A DNA stretch of 64,000 nucleotides from JACMQW01 sp964536965 (GCA_964536965.1 CAZIAL010000001.1:128415-192414), one strand, 5' to 3'. Positions 1 to 8,727 are shown, counted from the stretch's first letter. The notes: generated by a model not told the origin, from the sequence alone. Translations and numbers: made by a program.

Positions 1-2
1 GA

Positions 3-536
3 ATCGACCTGCAGACGAAAGAAGCGGTCGATCGGATGTTCGCCGAGCCCCAGTGGGCGGCGCTGAACGATCGCCTGCGGTCTCATTTTCCCGACCATTC
101 CCCGCTGAGTTACTGGATCCGGGCGAGCCTGATCCTCGCGACGAAGACCGACGATCGGGAAGTCACGCGCGAGCAAGTCGAGCTCGGCGAAAAAATCTAC
201 GAACAGATCCTTTCGGGCGACGAAGCCGTCGTGGCGGCCCTGGATTCGGCGCTCGTGTCGATTCCGCGTACCGAGAGCGCCCTCCGTCGCCAGTCCCTGA
301 AGATGCTTTCGGACGTCGCGATGAATCAGCGCGGGCTTCGCGAAGCGGTGAAGATCGCGATGATTTCCGAAGCGCATCGCGCGGGCAATCATCCGGACGC
401 GGCCCTCGCGCTGACTGCGCTTCTGCGAGTCAGTCCCACGAAGGAATGGTTTAACGAAGTGAACCGCAGCTACGGCCGACTCCATCCCGGAGCGGACCTC
501 TCGGACTTTGTCGCGTTGAAGGTCGTATCGCTCTAG
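3..536 (+). CDS. C-terminal part of a hypothetical protein (5' end outside window)
   Basis: The reading frame is open from base 3 with no stop upstream, so the gene very probably begins before the window. An internal ATG lies at 36. The visible 177 residues are soluble, mostly helical in character and lack transmembrane segments or recognisable catalytic motifs. The regular helix-like composition could be a repeat scaffold such as a HEAT or TPR-type protein, but no consensus is clear enough to name. It ends 14 bases before the acetyl-CoA synthetase gene, whose own promoter appears to lie inside this gene's last codons. Function not recognised. Confidence 0.6.
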   Translation: MDLQTKEAVDRMFAEPQWAALNDRLRSHFPDHSPLSYWIRASLILATKTDDREVTREQVELGEKIYEQILSGDEAVVAALDSALVSIPRTESALRRQSLKMLSDVAMNQRGLREAVKIAMISEAHRAGNHPDAALALTALLRVSPTKEWFNEVNRSYGRLHPGADLSDFVALKVVSL

Positions 537-544
537 GCTAGCGT
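516..544 (+). promoter_or_regulatory. Putative promoter of acsA, leaderless type
   Basis: TTGAAG at 516-521 and TAGCGT at 539-544 are separated by 17 bases. The -10 element ends 6 bases before the ATG at 551, so the expected transcription start is at or next to the start codon. No Shine-Dalgarno sequence is present before the ATG. The -10 is only a moderate match, so this is a prediction strengthened by the same geometry at other genes in the window. Confidence 0.45.
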
Positions 545-550
545 CGGGGC

Positions 551-2593
551 ATGGCCCATGACGATTCCTTTTCCGTCACTCTGACCGAGTCCCGATCCTT
601 CGCTCCTTCGGAAGCATTCGCCGCGCAGGCGAATCTTGGTGTGAACGAGCTTCGCCGCCTGACCGAAATCGGACGGAAAGATCCCGAAGGTTACTGGGCC
701 CAGGCCGCGCGTGAACTCCAGTGGCGAACGCCGTTTACGCGCGTCCTCGAGTGGAATCCTCCATTCGCGAAGTGGTTTTCGGATGGAAAGCTGAACGCGT
801 CTGAAAACTGTCTCGATCGGCATCTGGCCACGAACGGAGAGAAGCTCGCGATCCTTTGGGAAGGAGAGCCGATGCCGGACGGCCGGCCCGAGCTCGTGCG
901 TTGGACCTACCAGGAATTGCATTCGCGAGTGGTTCGGCTCACGGTCAGCCTCCGAAAACTCGGGCTGAAAAAAGGGGATGCCGTCGGGATTTACATGCCG
1001 CTGGTCCCGGAGGGCGTCGTGGCGATGCTGGCGTGCGCGCGCGCGGGACTCACGCATACGGTGGTTTTCGGGGGTTTTTCCTCGGAAGCGCTGAAGGACC
1101 GCATGAACGACGCGGGAGCGAAGGCCGTACTCACCGCTGATTACGGCTGGCGTAAGGGTGGAAAGATCTCGCTGCGCGAGCAAGTCGCGCGCGCGCTGGC
1201 CGACGTTCCCTCGGTGGATTCGGTAGTTACCCTCCGACGAGAATCGGTCGCCGCGGCGTTGTCCGCACCCGCCGTAGCGAAACCGATCGCCCAGATCGGG
1301 GGGGCGGCCGAATACGACTGGTATGAGCTCGTTTCGAGTTTCACGGCGGGCGAGGCCGAAAATCTCGGATACCCGGAGCCGGTCGAATCCGAGCATCCGC
1401 TGTTCATCCTCTATACGAGCGGCACGACGGGTAAGCCGAAGGGGATCGTCCACTCGACCGGCGGTTATCTCGCGGGTTGTATGCGATCCACTCGGGATGT
1501 TTTCGATTTGAAGCCGAACGACCTCTACTGGTGCACGGCGGACATCGGGTGGATTACCGGACATAGTTACGTCGTCTACGGTCCGCTCGCTCTCGGCGCT
1601 TCCATCTTTCTCTACGAAGGAGCTCCGATGACCCCGGAGCCCGACCGTTTCTGGGAGATGATCGCGCGCCATCGGATTTCGATCCTCTACACCGCGCCGA
1701 CGGCGATTCGCTCGTTCATGAAAGTCGGCACCGAGCTTCCGAAAAAACACGATCTCTCCTCGCTTCGAGTCCTCGGGACCGTGGGCGAACCAATCAATCC
1801 CGAGGCCTGGATGTGGTATCGCGAAACGATCGGGGGCGGACGCTGCCCGATCGTGGATACTTACTGGCAGACCGAGACGGGTTCCATCGTCGTATCTCCG
1901 GTCCCGGGTGCGGTCGCGACCAAACCCGGATCCGCGACCCTGCCGCTCCCCGGTTACGACATCGATGTCCTCGATAAGGCGGGTAACCCCGTGCCGCTCG
2001 GCTCGGGCGGCTATCTCGTGATCAAAAAACCATGGCCGTCGATGGCGCGTACGATCCACGGCAATCCCGAACGATTCGAAAAAGCCTATTTTTCGGACTT
2101 CAGTCGGGGAATTTATTTCACCGGCGACGGCGCCCGCCGCGATGCCGACGGTTACATTTGGTGCCTCGGCCGTGTCGACGACGTCCTGAATGTTTCCGGC
2201 CATCGGCTCGGGACGATGGAAGTCGAATCGGCGCTGGTCGCGCATCCGAGCGTGGCCGAGGCCGCCGTGATCGGACGTCCCGACGAGATCAAGGGTCAGG
2301 GCATCGTCGCTTTCGTGAGTTTGAAATCCGAGTTCGCCCAGACGGTCGCGCGAGACGCGGAATCCGGAAAAACGCTCAAGGAAGAACTGCGGGCGCATGT
2401 CGCGCGCGAGATCGGCGCCTTCGCGAAACCCGACGAGATTCGTTTCGCCGATGGGTTGCCGAAAACCCGCTCAGGAAAAATCATGCGGCGCCTCCTTCGG
2501 GAACTCGCCACGAGCGGAGTCGTGAAAGGCGATACGACGACGCTCGAGGACCTGAACGTCTTTGCCTCGATCCAGGGTACGGACGAAGAATGA
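551..2593 (+). CDS. acsA: Acetyl-CoA synthetase (AMP-forming)
   Basis: Makes acetyl-CoA from acetate, ATP and CoA in the cytoplasm through an acetyl-adenylate. The 680-residue protein is slightly longer than the usual ~650 because of an N-terminal extension. The ATP/AMP signature YTSGTTGKPKGIVHSTGGYL begins at residue 288. The Acs-typical WCTADIGWITGHSY, DTYWQTETGS and GRVDDVLNVSGHRLGT follow in order, and the C-terminal SGKIMRR contains the catalytic, acetylatable lysine near residue 643. These segments favour acetyl-CoA synthetase over acetoacetyl- or propionyl-CoA synthetases, although propionate use cannot be excluded. It lies next to a leucine-degradation cluster whose end product is acetyl-CoA. 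Confidence 0.93.
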   Translation: MAHDDSFSVTLTESRSFAPSEAFAAQANLGVNELRRLTEIGRKDPEGYWAQAARELQWRTPFTRVLEWNPPFAKWFSDGKLNASENCLDRHLATNGEKLAILWEGEPMPDGRPELVRWTYQELHSRVVRLTVSLRKLGLKKGDAVGIYMPLVPEGVVAMLACARAGLTHTVVFGGFSSEALKDRMNDAGAKAVLTADYGWRKGGKISLREQVARALADVPSVDSVVTLRRESVAAALSAPAVAKPIAQIGGAAEYDWYELVSSFTAGEAENLGYPEPVESEHPLFILYTSGTTGKPKGIVHSTGGYLAGCMRSTRDVFDLKPNDLYWCTADIGWITGHSYVVYGPLALGASIFLYEGAPMTPEPDRFWEMIARHRISILYTAPTAIRSFMKVGTELPKKHDLSSLRVLGTVGEPINPEAWMWYRETIGGGRCPIVDTYWQTETGSIVVSPVPGAVATKPGSATLPLPGYDIDVLDKAGNPVPLGSGGYLVIKKPWPSMARTIHGNPERFEKAYFSDFSRGIYFTGDGARRDADGYIWCLGRVDDVLNVSGHRLGTMEVESALVAHPSVAEAAVIGRPDEIKGQGIVAFVSLKSEFAQTVARDAESGKTLKEELRAHVAREIGAFAKPDEIRFADGLPKTRSGKIMRRLLRELATSGVVKGDTTTLEDLNVFASIQGTDEE

Positions 2594-2594
2594 A

Positions 2595-3203
2595 TCAGCG
2601 GAGATTCCAGTCGAGGAACGCTTCGAAAGATTCGAGCGTGGCCTCGACTTCCGTCCGGCCGTCGACGGTCGGACGTTCGATTTCGAAGGTGAAATCGGCA
2701 TATTCGGCGCGGGCATCTTCCGGGGTATAATTCGGGCCTTTGCCCCGAATGCGAAAACTCGGTCCGAAGATCGGGTAGGGCCGATCGTAAACGAACATCG
2801 CCTCGAAATACTCCGCGATCGGCAGGATGCGTGGGAATTCGTCGAAGCTGAAATCGTAGACCTGGCCGCCCGAAACGGCGATGACGTGAAAGTACCACAT
2901 TTCGAGCCGGGGCTCGTCGCGCCGCCGGCTCGCGGAACGCGAATTCATGGCGATCAACATCGAGGCGGGGTGCCAGGCGGATTTCGGCGCGCGAATCACC
3001 ACTCGCCGCAAATCCGGCGGCAGTGCATTTTCACGTTTTAAGCTCGCGATGAAGGCGTCGATGTTCCGGCCGCAGAAGCGAGGCTCGAGTTCGGGGGAGT
3101 CGTAGAATGATTCGAAATGCCGATCGAGGGCCGAGGGCGTCGCGGCCACCGCCGGGATGACCGGAAGGACCAGCGCCAGGAGCATGCCTAAAAATGCTGT
3201 CAT
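2595..3203 (-). CDS. Secreted protein with an NTAQ1-like Cys-His-Asp pattern
   Basis: A 202-residue protein with a clear N-terminal signal peptide ending near VAA (residues ~1-21). In order it shows CGRNIDAF, then MWYFHVIAVSGGQVYDF, then an FP and a YFEAMF segment. Spacing and neighbours resemble the Cys, WxYHV and YDxD elements of N-terminal glutamine amidohydrolases (NTAQ1), which use a papain-like Cys-His-Asp triad. This is a resemblance noted by eye, not a proven family match. The gene is convergent with acsA, one base from its stop. A leaderless-type promoter lies directly before the ATG. Function remains uncertain. Confidence 0.7.
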   Translation of the reverse strand: MTAFLGMLLALVLPVIPAVAATPSALDRHFESFYDSPELEPRFCGRNIDAFIASLKRENALPPDLRRVVIRAPKSAWHPASMLIAMNSRSASRRRDEPRLEMWYFHVIAVSGGQVYDFSFDEFPRILPIAEYFEAMFVYDRPYPIFGPSFRIRGKGPNYTPEDARAEYADFTFEIERPTVDGRTEVEATLESFEAFLDWNLR

Positions 3204-3209
3204 GGCGCG

Positions 3210-3238
3210 GAATTAACGCAAAGCGTCGATTAGCGCAA
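3210..3238 (-). promoter_or_regulatory. Putative leaderless-type promoter of the NTAQ1-like gene
   Basis: On the minus strand TTGCGC (3233-3238) and TAATTC (3210-3215) are separated by 17 bases, and 6 bases separate the -10 from the ATG whose A is at 3203. There is no Shine-Dalgarno sequence. Predicted transcription starts at the start codon. Confidence 0.5.
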
Positions 3239-3276
3239 GAAGTTTCTCCGAGCCGTCTATCCGGCCCTGAAAAGGC

Positions 3277-3990
3277 TTAAATCGCTTCTTTTCCGTGTTG
3301 TCCGGACGAAGGGGGCGAGGCGCTATTGGGAGCGCCCTGCTCAGGGAGATGCTTCTCGCGCTGATCGCCCTGCTTCGCGGGATCGACCCCCGTCGTGTCT
3401 TTCAGATGGGCCGCGCAATAGGGCGAAGCTTTCACCTGCGCCGCCGAAATATCGGTGCTCGACGCGTAGAGGGCCGCGAGCTGTTCGCAAACCAGCACGG
3501 GATCACAAACTTTCTCCGCGCCTTCCGACGGAACCGCGAATCCGGCCTTCGCGTCCTTTTTGTTCGTGTACTCCATGCGGTACCCCGCTTTCGAACGAGT
3601 CACGGTGACCTTTTCGTCGCCCAGGGCGATCTCGCGAACGTCCGCGACGTCCTTCGTCGCGGGAAAAGCATTGAACATATCGCGCACGCACGACGTATCT
3701 TCGATGCGGCGATTCGTGCAGGTATATTCGATCACCTGGTTCGGATTCACCGGGCCGGCGATCCTGCGGCAAACCAGCGACCCGGCGATTTTAAACGTGC
3801 AGACGGGCGCGCCGTCGAGCTCCTTCTCGGGCGGAGGAAGGCAAGGATGCTGCGCGACCGAGAGTTTCTCGAAGATTTCCTTGTCGATCGGCGTGCCTTT
3901 GGTGGAGACGCCCGAGGATTTCGTCGCCTGGAAGGCGCCGGCGGAAAGCGAGAAAACGAGCGCGGAAACGGCAAGAAGTGAACGAATCAT
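3277..3990 (-). CDS. Secreted cysteine-containing hypothetical protein
   Basis: A 237-residue protein starting with MIRSLLAVSALVFSLSAGAF, a standard signal peptide. The mature part holds about nine cysteines spread over residues 50-195 (for example PCLPPP, VCTF, VCRR, YCAAH), suggesting disulphides and periplasmic or extracellular location. The last ~35 residues are hydrophilic and low in complexity. A GGAG-type ribosome site precedes the ATG. I do not recognise the family. The gene is followed by the secreted NTAQ1-like gene on the same strand after a 73-base gap. Confidence 0.75.
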   Translation of the reverse strand: MIRSLLAVSALVFSLSAGAFQATKSSGVSTKGTPIDKEIFEKLSVAQHPCLPPPEKELDGAPVCTFKIAGSLVCRRIAGPVNPNQVIEYTCTNRRIEDTSCVRDMFNAFPATKDVADVREIALGDEKVTVTRSKAGYRMEYTNKKDAKAGFAVPSEGAEKVCDPVLVCEQLAALYASSTDISAAQVKASPYCAAHLKDTTGVDPAKQGDQREKHLPEQGAPNSASPPSSGQHGKEAI

Positions 3991-4093
3991 CGGAGAATCT
4001 CCCTCATTCTTAGATTAGGGCGTTCACCGCGTTTTACAAAGACCGAATGATCGTTCGAAGTCGTCCCCGCGTCGAAGAAATGACGAACCCATC

Positions 4094-4591
4094 TCAACCC
4101 TCGGTAAATCGCTTCTGATAGAGCGTGACGTCGACGAAGCTGCCGAACTTTCGCGCGATTCTCGGGAGATAGCCCACGCGGGCAAAGCCCAGTTTCTCGT
4201 GCAGCGCGATCGAAGCGGAATTGGTCCCGGTCACACGCGATAGGAGCGAATAAAATCCGAATGCGCGACCCGCTTCGGCGAGGTCGGTCAGCAGCAGTCG
4301 TCCATAGCCTTTCCCACGGACCGCGGCATCGAGGTGGATCGAAACTTCGCCGGTGACGCGATATCCGGATCGATCTCCGAAGTACGCTAGTACGGCATAC
4401 CCCCAGACCTGGTTCGTTTCGTCGGCGAGCACCAGGATGGGCAGCGTCTTCTCGCGCGCCTCCCACCAGGCGTCCCAGCGTTCACGACTCCAGGGTTCGT
4501 CCTCGAGAATCGCGTCGCTCGTGCGGATGATCTCATTCCGAATCTCGAAAATGCGGGTCGAGTCCGTATCGCGGGCCGGTCGGGTCTTCAT
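4094..4591 (-). CDS. GNAT family N-acetyltransferase
   Basis: A 165-residue acyltransferase that would move an acetyl group from acetyl-CoA to an amine. Motif A is visible as VRGKGYGRLLL, followed by TNSASIALHEKLGF, the usual motif B end. The overall pattern (MKTRPARDTDSTRIFEIRN at the start, EPWSRERWDAWWEARE next) resembles the phosphinothricin/methionine-sulfoximine acetyltransferase subgroup, but the substrate cannot be read from sequence. The start is chosen at 4591 because its ATG overlaps the stop of the upstream Hsp70-like gene as ATGA, implying translational coupling; a longer in-frame extension lies inside that gene and lacks GNAT similarity. Confidence 0.85.
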   Translation of the reverse strand: MKTRPARDTDSTRIFEIRNEIIRTSDAILEDEPWSRERWDAWWEAREKTLPILVLADETNQVWGYAVLAYFGDRSGYRVTGEVSIHLDAAVRGKGYGRLLLTDLAEAGRAFGFYSLLSRVTGTNSASIALHEKLGFARVGYLPRIARKFGSFVDVTLYQKRFTEG

Positions 4592-5946
4592 CGGGCCGCC
4601 TCGCGCGCGCGGTTCTCGGCGTTCGCCCGATTCGAGTCTCCATGCAAAGCAAGTCCCTCCGCGACCGCGGTAAAAGTGTCCTGGTCCAAGAGTTTCGCGT
4701 TCGGAAATAGGCTGGCGAGGCGCTCGCGGATCACCGGGACTTTCGAGGTCCCCCCGGTGAACTGCAGTCGTTCCACTTCCTTGGGATCGACCTTTCCCAC
4801 TCGACAAGTTTCGAGCGCCGCTTTTCCGATCGCGTCGACGGAGGGCTCGACGATTCGCTCGAATTCTTCGCGTCCGACGGGGAACTCGATCTCGATGGGG
4901 TAAGATCTGAAACCGAAATCCGTCTTCGCTTCGTGAGAGAGCCGGAGTTTAAGGTCTTCGACGGCCTGGTGCAGGCGATAACCGAGATTCTCCTCTACGA
5001 GCGTAATCAGGTTTTCGAGTTTCGGCTTCTGTTCCGCGTCCACGATTTCCTTCCGGAGGACGAGGATGAAGTTCCAGGTGGCGCGCTCGCGCAGAAACGC
5101 GTGGTGATGCCATTTCGGCAGATGTTTCACGAGCCCGGTCGGCATCGTCAGCACATTCGAAGAGAAGGGCCGTTGGTACCGAATCGAAGCGCCGAAAAGA
5201 TCGAGAAGTTTGTCGATGAAGAAGTCCGAATCCAGCGCGTCTCCGGCGACGGAGATTCCGTGGACGCCGAACGTATGGATCCCCTCGGGCTGGGTCGTGG
5301 TCGAAACCCGGCGGAAGAGCGTGAAGTCGCTGGTCCCGCCGCCTAAATCGGCGATGAGGGTGATCGGTCCTTCGGGACTTTTCGCATCGGATGCGCCTTC
5401 CGCACGCGCGCCAGCGACCATGGCGGCGATCGGTTCTTCGACCAGCGTGACCTGGTCGAGATCGAAACCGCCGAGCTCGATCGCTCGTCGGAAACGGACC
5501 ACGGCCAAACCTTCGCGCGGAGGATCCTGGGAATAGCGAGCGGGCCGACCGAAATAGATCGGGATTCCCGCCAGTGAGCCGACGTCCTTCTCGATGCGTT
5601 TCCGAAGTTCCTGCAGGAAGCGCGCGATCAAATCCTCGATTCCGGCGTGACGGCCGAAAAGAGAGGTGCCGGTAAATTCAGGATTCGGGAGGAGTCGCTT
5701 AATCGACTGGAGAAAACGGCCTTCCATGCCTAAATCGAAGTATTGGTCGATCGCCGCTTTTCCGAAGTAGGAGTGGTTCCGTTCCGGAAAATAGAGCAGC
5801 GACTTCAGGAGGCGCGGATCGCCTTCGGTTTTACCGGGTATCCCCGGATCGAGATCGAGGACGCGCACGGTTCCGTCGGCTTCGAGCACGGCCGCCACCG
5901 TATTCGAGGTTCCATAGTCGATGCCGATCGCGCGAATGGGTTTCAT
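4588..5946 (-). CDS. Hsp70-family ATPase (YegD-like, short form)
   Basis: A 452-residue protein of the actin/Hsp70 ATPase fold. The N-terminal phosphate loop reads IGIDYGTSNT, the second phosphate motif LIADLGGGTSDFT, and the adenosine motif QFTGGTSKVPVIRERL. The protein ends soon after the ATPase domain, so a full peptide-binding domain and lid as in DnaK are absent. This is like YegD and related single-domain chaperone-like proteins. Start is placed at the ATG at 5946; an in-frame TTG at 5967 is possible. It is translationally coupled to a GNAT acetyltransferase and lies 31 bases downstream of mccB on the same strand. Client and cofactor are unknown. Confidence 0.85.
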   Translation of the reverse strand: MKPIRAIGIDYGTSNTVAAVLEADGTVRVLDLDPGIPGKTEGDPRLLKSLLYFPERNHSYFGKAAIDQYFDLGMEGRFLQSIKRLLPNPEFTGTSLFGRHAGIEDLIARFLQELRKRIEKDVGSLAGIPIYFGRPARYSQDPPREGLAVVRFRRAIELGGFDLDQVTLVEEPIAAMVAGARAEGASDAKSPEGPITLIADLGGGTSDFTLFRRVSTTTQPEGIHTFGVHGISVAGDALDSDFFIDKLLDLFGASIRYQRPFSSNVLTMPTGLVKHLPKWHHHAFLRERATWNFILVLRKEIVDAEQKPKLENLITLVEENLGYRLHQAVEDLKLRLSHEAKTDFGFRSYPIEIEFPVGREEFERIVEPSVDAIGKAALETCRVGKVDPKEVERLQFTGGTSKVPVIRERLASLFPNAKLLDQDTFTAVAEGLALHGDSNRANAENRAREAAR

Positions 5947-5977
5947 CAGTCTATTTCTAGTTTCCAACCCCTACGGG

Positions 5978-7585
5978 TTACATGCGGAAGACGCCGTACT
6001 TCGTCTCCGGGATCGGGGCGTTCATCGTCGCGGCAAGGGCGCGCGCGAGGGTCTCCCGCGTCTTCCAGGGGAGGAGAATTCCGTCGTCCCAGAGGCGCGC
6101 GGTGGAAAAATAAGGCGAACCCTCTTCTTCGTATTTTTCGAGGATCGGCTGGCGAATTTTGGCGACCTCGGCGTCCGAGAGCTTCTTGCCCTGCGCTTCG
6201 AGTTGCTCCATCTTCACCTGCGAGAGGACACCCGCGGCTTGTTCGCCGCCCATGACCGAGATTCGTGCGTTCGGCCACATCCAGAGAAATCGCGGCTGGT
6301 AAGCGCGCCCGCACATTCCGTAGTTCCCGGCGCCGAACGATCCACCGACCACGACGGTGAACTTCGGTACCTTTGCGTTCGAGACGGCGGTGACGAGTTT
6401 CGCACCGTCCTTGGCGATCCCTCCCTGTTCGAACTTTTTCCCGACCATGAAGCCGGTGATGTTCTGGAGAAAGAGCAGCGGAATCTTGCGTTGGTTGCAG
6501 AGCTCGATGAAGTGCGCGCCTTTCAGCGAGCTTTCCGAAAAGAGAATGCCGTTGTTCGCCACGATCCCGATCGGGTAGCCATGGAGGTGCGCGAATCCGG
6601 TGACGAGCGTGGTCCCGTAGTTGGCCTTGAATTCGTGGAAGCGCGAGCCGTCGACGAGACGAGCGATCACTTCGCGGATGTCGAAAGGTTTCTTGAAATC
6701 GGTGGGAATGATGCCGGCGAGCTCTTTCGCATCGTAGAGCGGTTCCTCGGGGGCGAGGCGCTCGATCGCGGTCGGGGCCGGGCGGTTCAGATGCGAGACG
6801 ATATCGCGCGCGATTTCCAGCGCGTGCTCGTCGTTTTCGGCCAGGTGGTCGGTGACGCCCGAGATCCGCGAATGGGTGTCTCCACCGCCGAGCTCTTCCG
6901 CCGTCACGACTTCGCCCGTCGCCGCCTTCACGAGCGGAGGACCGCCGAGAAAAATGGTTCCTTGATTGCGCACAATCACGGACTCATCCGACATCGCCGG
7001 AACGTATGCGCCGCCGGCGGTGCAAGAGCCCATGACCACCGCGATCTGGGGAATTCCCGCGCCCGACATCGTGGCTTGATTGTAAAAAATTCGCCCGAAG
7101 TGGTCGCGGTCCGGAAAAACTTCGCTTTGCATCGGAAGGAACGCGCCGCCGGAGTCTACGAGGTAAATGCAGGGGAGGCGATTCTCGAGCGCGATTTCCT
7201 GCGCTCGAAGATGTTTTTTCACCGTCATCGGAAAATAGGTGCCGCCCTTTACCGTCGCGTCGTTTGCGATGATGAGCGTTTCGCGTCCATGGACGACGCC
7301 GATTCCGGCGACCATTCCCGCGCCCGGAGCCGCGTCTTCATACATTCCGTTCGCGGCGAGCGCGCCGATCTCGAGAAAATCCGTGCCCGGATCGATTAGT
7401 GCCTGGACCCGATCGCGCGCCAGAAGTTTTCCGCGTTTCGTGTGACGCTCGCGCGCCTCGGCGCCTCCACCCAGCCGCGCGGCTTCGAGTTTCTTCTCGA
7501 GTTCGACGGCCAGGGCGAGGTGATGGGCTTGGTTGGATTTGAACTCCGGCGAGTTCGGCTGGACGCTCGACTTCAGGGTGGGCAT
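5978..7585 (-). CDS. Methylcrotonyl-CoA carboxylase, carboxyltransferase (beta) subunit
   Basis: A 535-residue acyl-CoA carboxyltransferase that moves CO2 from carboxybiotin to 3-methylcrotonyl-CoA in leucine breakdown. Both halves of the crotonase-like carboxyltransferase fold are present: YLVDSGGAFLPMQSEVFPD and GSCTAGGAYVPAMSDE in the N half, then SFGAGNYGMCGRAYQPRF and WPNARISVMGGEQAAGVL in the C half. The GGPPLVKAATGE segment is typical of methylcrotonyl rather than propionyl enzymes. The start at 7585 (MPTLKSS) was preferred over an upstream in-frame codon. It is divergent from the hydratase for the next pathway step, with the biotin-bearing subunits 1.2 kb away on the other strand. Confidence 0.93.
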   Translation of the reverse strand: MPTLKSSVQPNSPEFKSNQAHHLALAVELEKKLEAARLGGGAEARERHTKRGKLLARDRVQALIDPGTDFLEIGALAANGMYEDAAPGAGMVAGIGVVHGRETLIIANDATVKGGTYFPMTVKKHLRAQEIALENRLPCIYLVDSGGAFLPMQSEVFPDRDHFGRIFYNQATMSGAGIPQIAVVMGSCTAGGAYVPAMSDESVIVRNQGTIFLGGPPLVKAATGEVVTAEELGGGDTHSRISGVTDHLAENDEHALEIARDIVSHLNRPAPTAIERLAPEEPLYDAKELAGIIPTDFKKPFDIREVIARLVDGSRFHEFKANYGTTLVTGFAHLHGYPIGIVANNGILFSESSLKGAHFIELCNQRKIPLLFLQNITGFMVGKKFEQGGIAKDGAKLVTAVSNAKVPKFTVVVGGSFGAGNYGMCGRAYQPRFLWMWPNARISVMGGEQAAGVLSQVKMEQLEAQGKKLSDAEVAKIRQPILEKYEEEGSPYFSTARLWDDGILLPWKTRETLARALAATMNAPIPETKYGVFRM

Positions 7586-7650
7586 GGTTCGTATTCGATG
7601 GTATTTCCTCGTTAAAAGCACTCAAAAAAAGCGAATGCGCGAGAAATAAC
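7586..7650. promoter_or_regulatory. Divergent intergenic region between mccB-type and hydratase genes
   Basis: Only 65 bases separate the two divergent start codons, so promoters for both must lie here. On the minus strand TTGAGT and TACCAT spaced by 16 bases could serve the carboxylase gene with a leader of about 5 bases. No convincing operator was seen. Confidence 0.4.
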
Positions 7651-8475
7651 ATGACCCGTCAAGCCCCGGCGATCCCGTCCTTCCAGACTCTGAAAGTAGC
7701 GTTCGATCCCCGCGGGGTTCTTTTCGTCTCGTTGAACCGACCGGACATTCGGAACGCGTTCAACGAAACGCTGATCGGGGAGCTGACCGAAACTTTCGGT
7801 AAACTCGCCCTCGAACCGGAAATTCGGGTGATCGTTTTTCGCGGCGAAGGCCCCGTTTTTTCGGCGGGCGGCGATCTGAACTGGATGAAAAAATCCGTCA
7901 CGCTTTCCCTCGAAGGAAACCTCGAAGATACGCAGCGACTGACCCACATGTTCCGGACGATGAACGAATGTCCGAAGCCGGTCATCGGTGCGATCCACGG
8001 CGCGGCGATCGGCGGCGGAGTGGGGCTCACCGCGATCTGCGATATCGCGATCGCCACCCAGGATACGCAGTTTTCGCTGTCGGAAGTCCGTCTCGGGATC
8101 GTGCCCGCGTGTATCGGACCCTTCGTCATTTCGAAAATCGGGGCTTCCCATGCACGATCGCTTTTTATGAGTGCCGAGCGTTTCCTCGCCGCGAAGGCGA
8201 AAGAGGTGGGTCTCGTGCACGAGGTCGTGGCCGATGCGGCCGCGCTCGATGCGGCCATCGAACGGGTCGTCGGAAACATGCTCCAGTGCGGTCCCCATGC
8301 GATGGCGGCGGCCAAAAAACTGGTCCTCGATCTCTCGTGGAACGAACGCCGTCAGGCAGTGGGCGATTGTTTCGATTACGTCGCGCGCATGCTCGCCGAA
8401 CTCCGCGTGAGCCCCGAGGGTCAGGAAGGCTTGAAAGCGTTCCTCGACAAGCGGAAGCCGAACTGGATTCGCTGA
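7651..8475 (+). CDS. Enoyl-CoA hydratase, probable methylglutaconyl-CoA hydratase
   Basis: A 274-residue crotonase-fold enzyme. Features in order are SLNRPDIRNAFNETLI, the oxyanion-hole segment FSAGGDLNWMKK, AIHGAAIGGGVGLTAICDIAIA, and FSLSEVRLGIVPACIGPFV with the catalytic-glutamate region. The DLNWM segment and the setting between methylcrotonyl-CoA carboxylase genes indicate hydration of 3-methylglutaconyl-CoA to HMG-CoA, the step before the HMG-CoA lyase encoded downstream. A general short-chain enoyl-CoA hydratase is the alternative. Confidence 0.88.
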   Translation: MTRQAPAIPSFQTLKVAFDPRGVLFVSLNRPDIRNAFNETLIGELTETFGKLALEPEIRVIVFRGEGPVFSAGGDLNWMKKSVTLSLEGNLEDTQRLTHMFRTMNECPKPVIGAIHGAAIGGGVGLTAICDIAIATQDTQFSLSEVRLGIVPACIGPFVISKIGASHARSLFMSAERFLAAKAKEVGLVHEVVADAAALDAAIERVVGNMLQCGPHAMAAAKKLVLDLSWNERRQAVGDCFDYVARMLAELRVSPEGQEGLKAFLDKRKPNWIR

Positions 8476-8598
8476 TCCGGTCGATCTGGAGACGGCAGGC
8501 CATGGACGCGCTCGGCGTGGTATTTCGCCCCGCGGGATATGGCGCATAGATTGTATTTATTCCGGGAGTTCGCCTGAAACCCGTTAGCCGGAGGATCT

Positions 8599-8727
8599 AT
8601 GAAAAAAAGCAATCTGCCTTCTCTTCGCGATACCCAGGGCGCCGTCCTTCCCCCACTGGTCCTTTACATGCTTGGAGTTCCGCTCGGTTTAGTGCTTCTG
8701 CTCTGGTTCTTCTTCTTTCGCGGATAA
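8599..8727 (+). CDS. Small single-pass membrane protein, 42 residues
   Basis: A short gene supported by a strong ribosome site GGAGGA five bases before the ATG. The product starts MKKSNLPSLRDTQGAV and continues with a hydrophobic stretch from about residue 16 to 40 (LPPLVLYMLGVPLGLVLLLW then FFFF), ending RG. It looks like a one-helix inner-membrane protein with a short cytoplasmic N-terminus. It sits alone between the hydratase and the biotin carboxylase gene. Function unknown; it could be an accessory peptide of a membrane complex. Confidence 0.65.
   Translation: MKKSNLPSLRDTQGAVLPPLVLYMLGVPLGLVLLLWFFFFRG

Noticed and set aside
533..2398. 621-codon open frame antisense to acsA
   Set aside because: Lies wholly opposite a clear acetyl-CoA synthetase, has no ribosome site and an Arg/Asp-rich shadow composition typical of GC-rich antisense frames.
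5921..7399. 492-codon frame antisense to the carboxyltransferase gene
   Set aside because: Shadow of a certain gene; composition dominated by Arg, Asp, Glu and Val with no domain.
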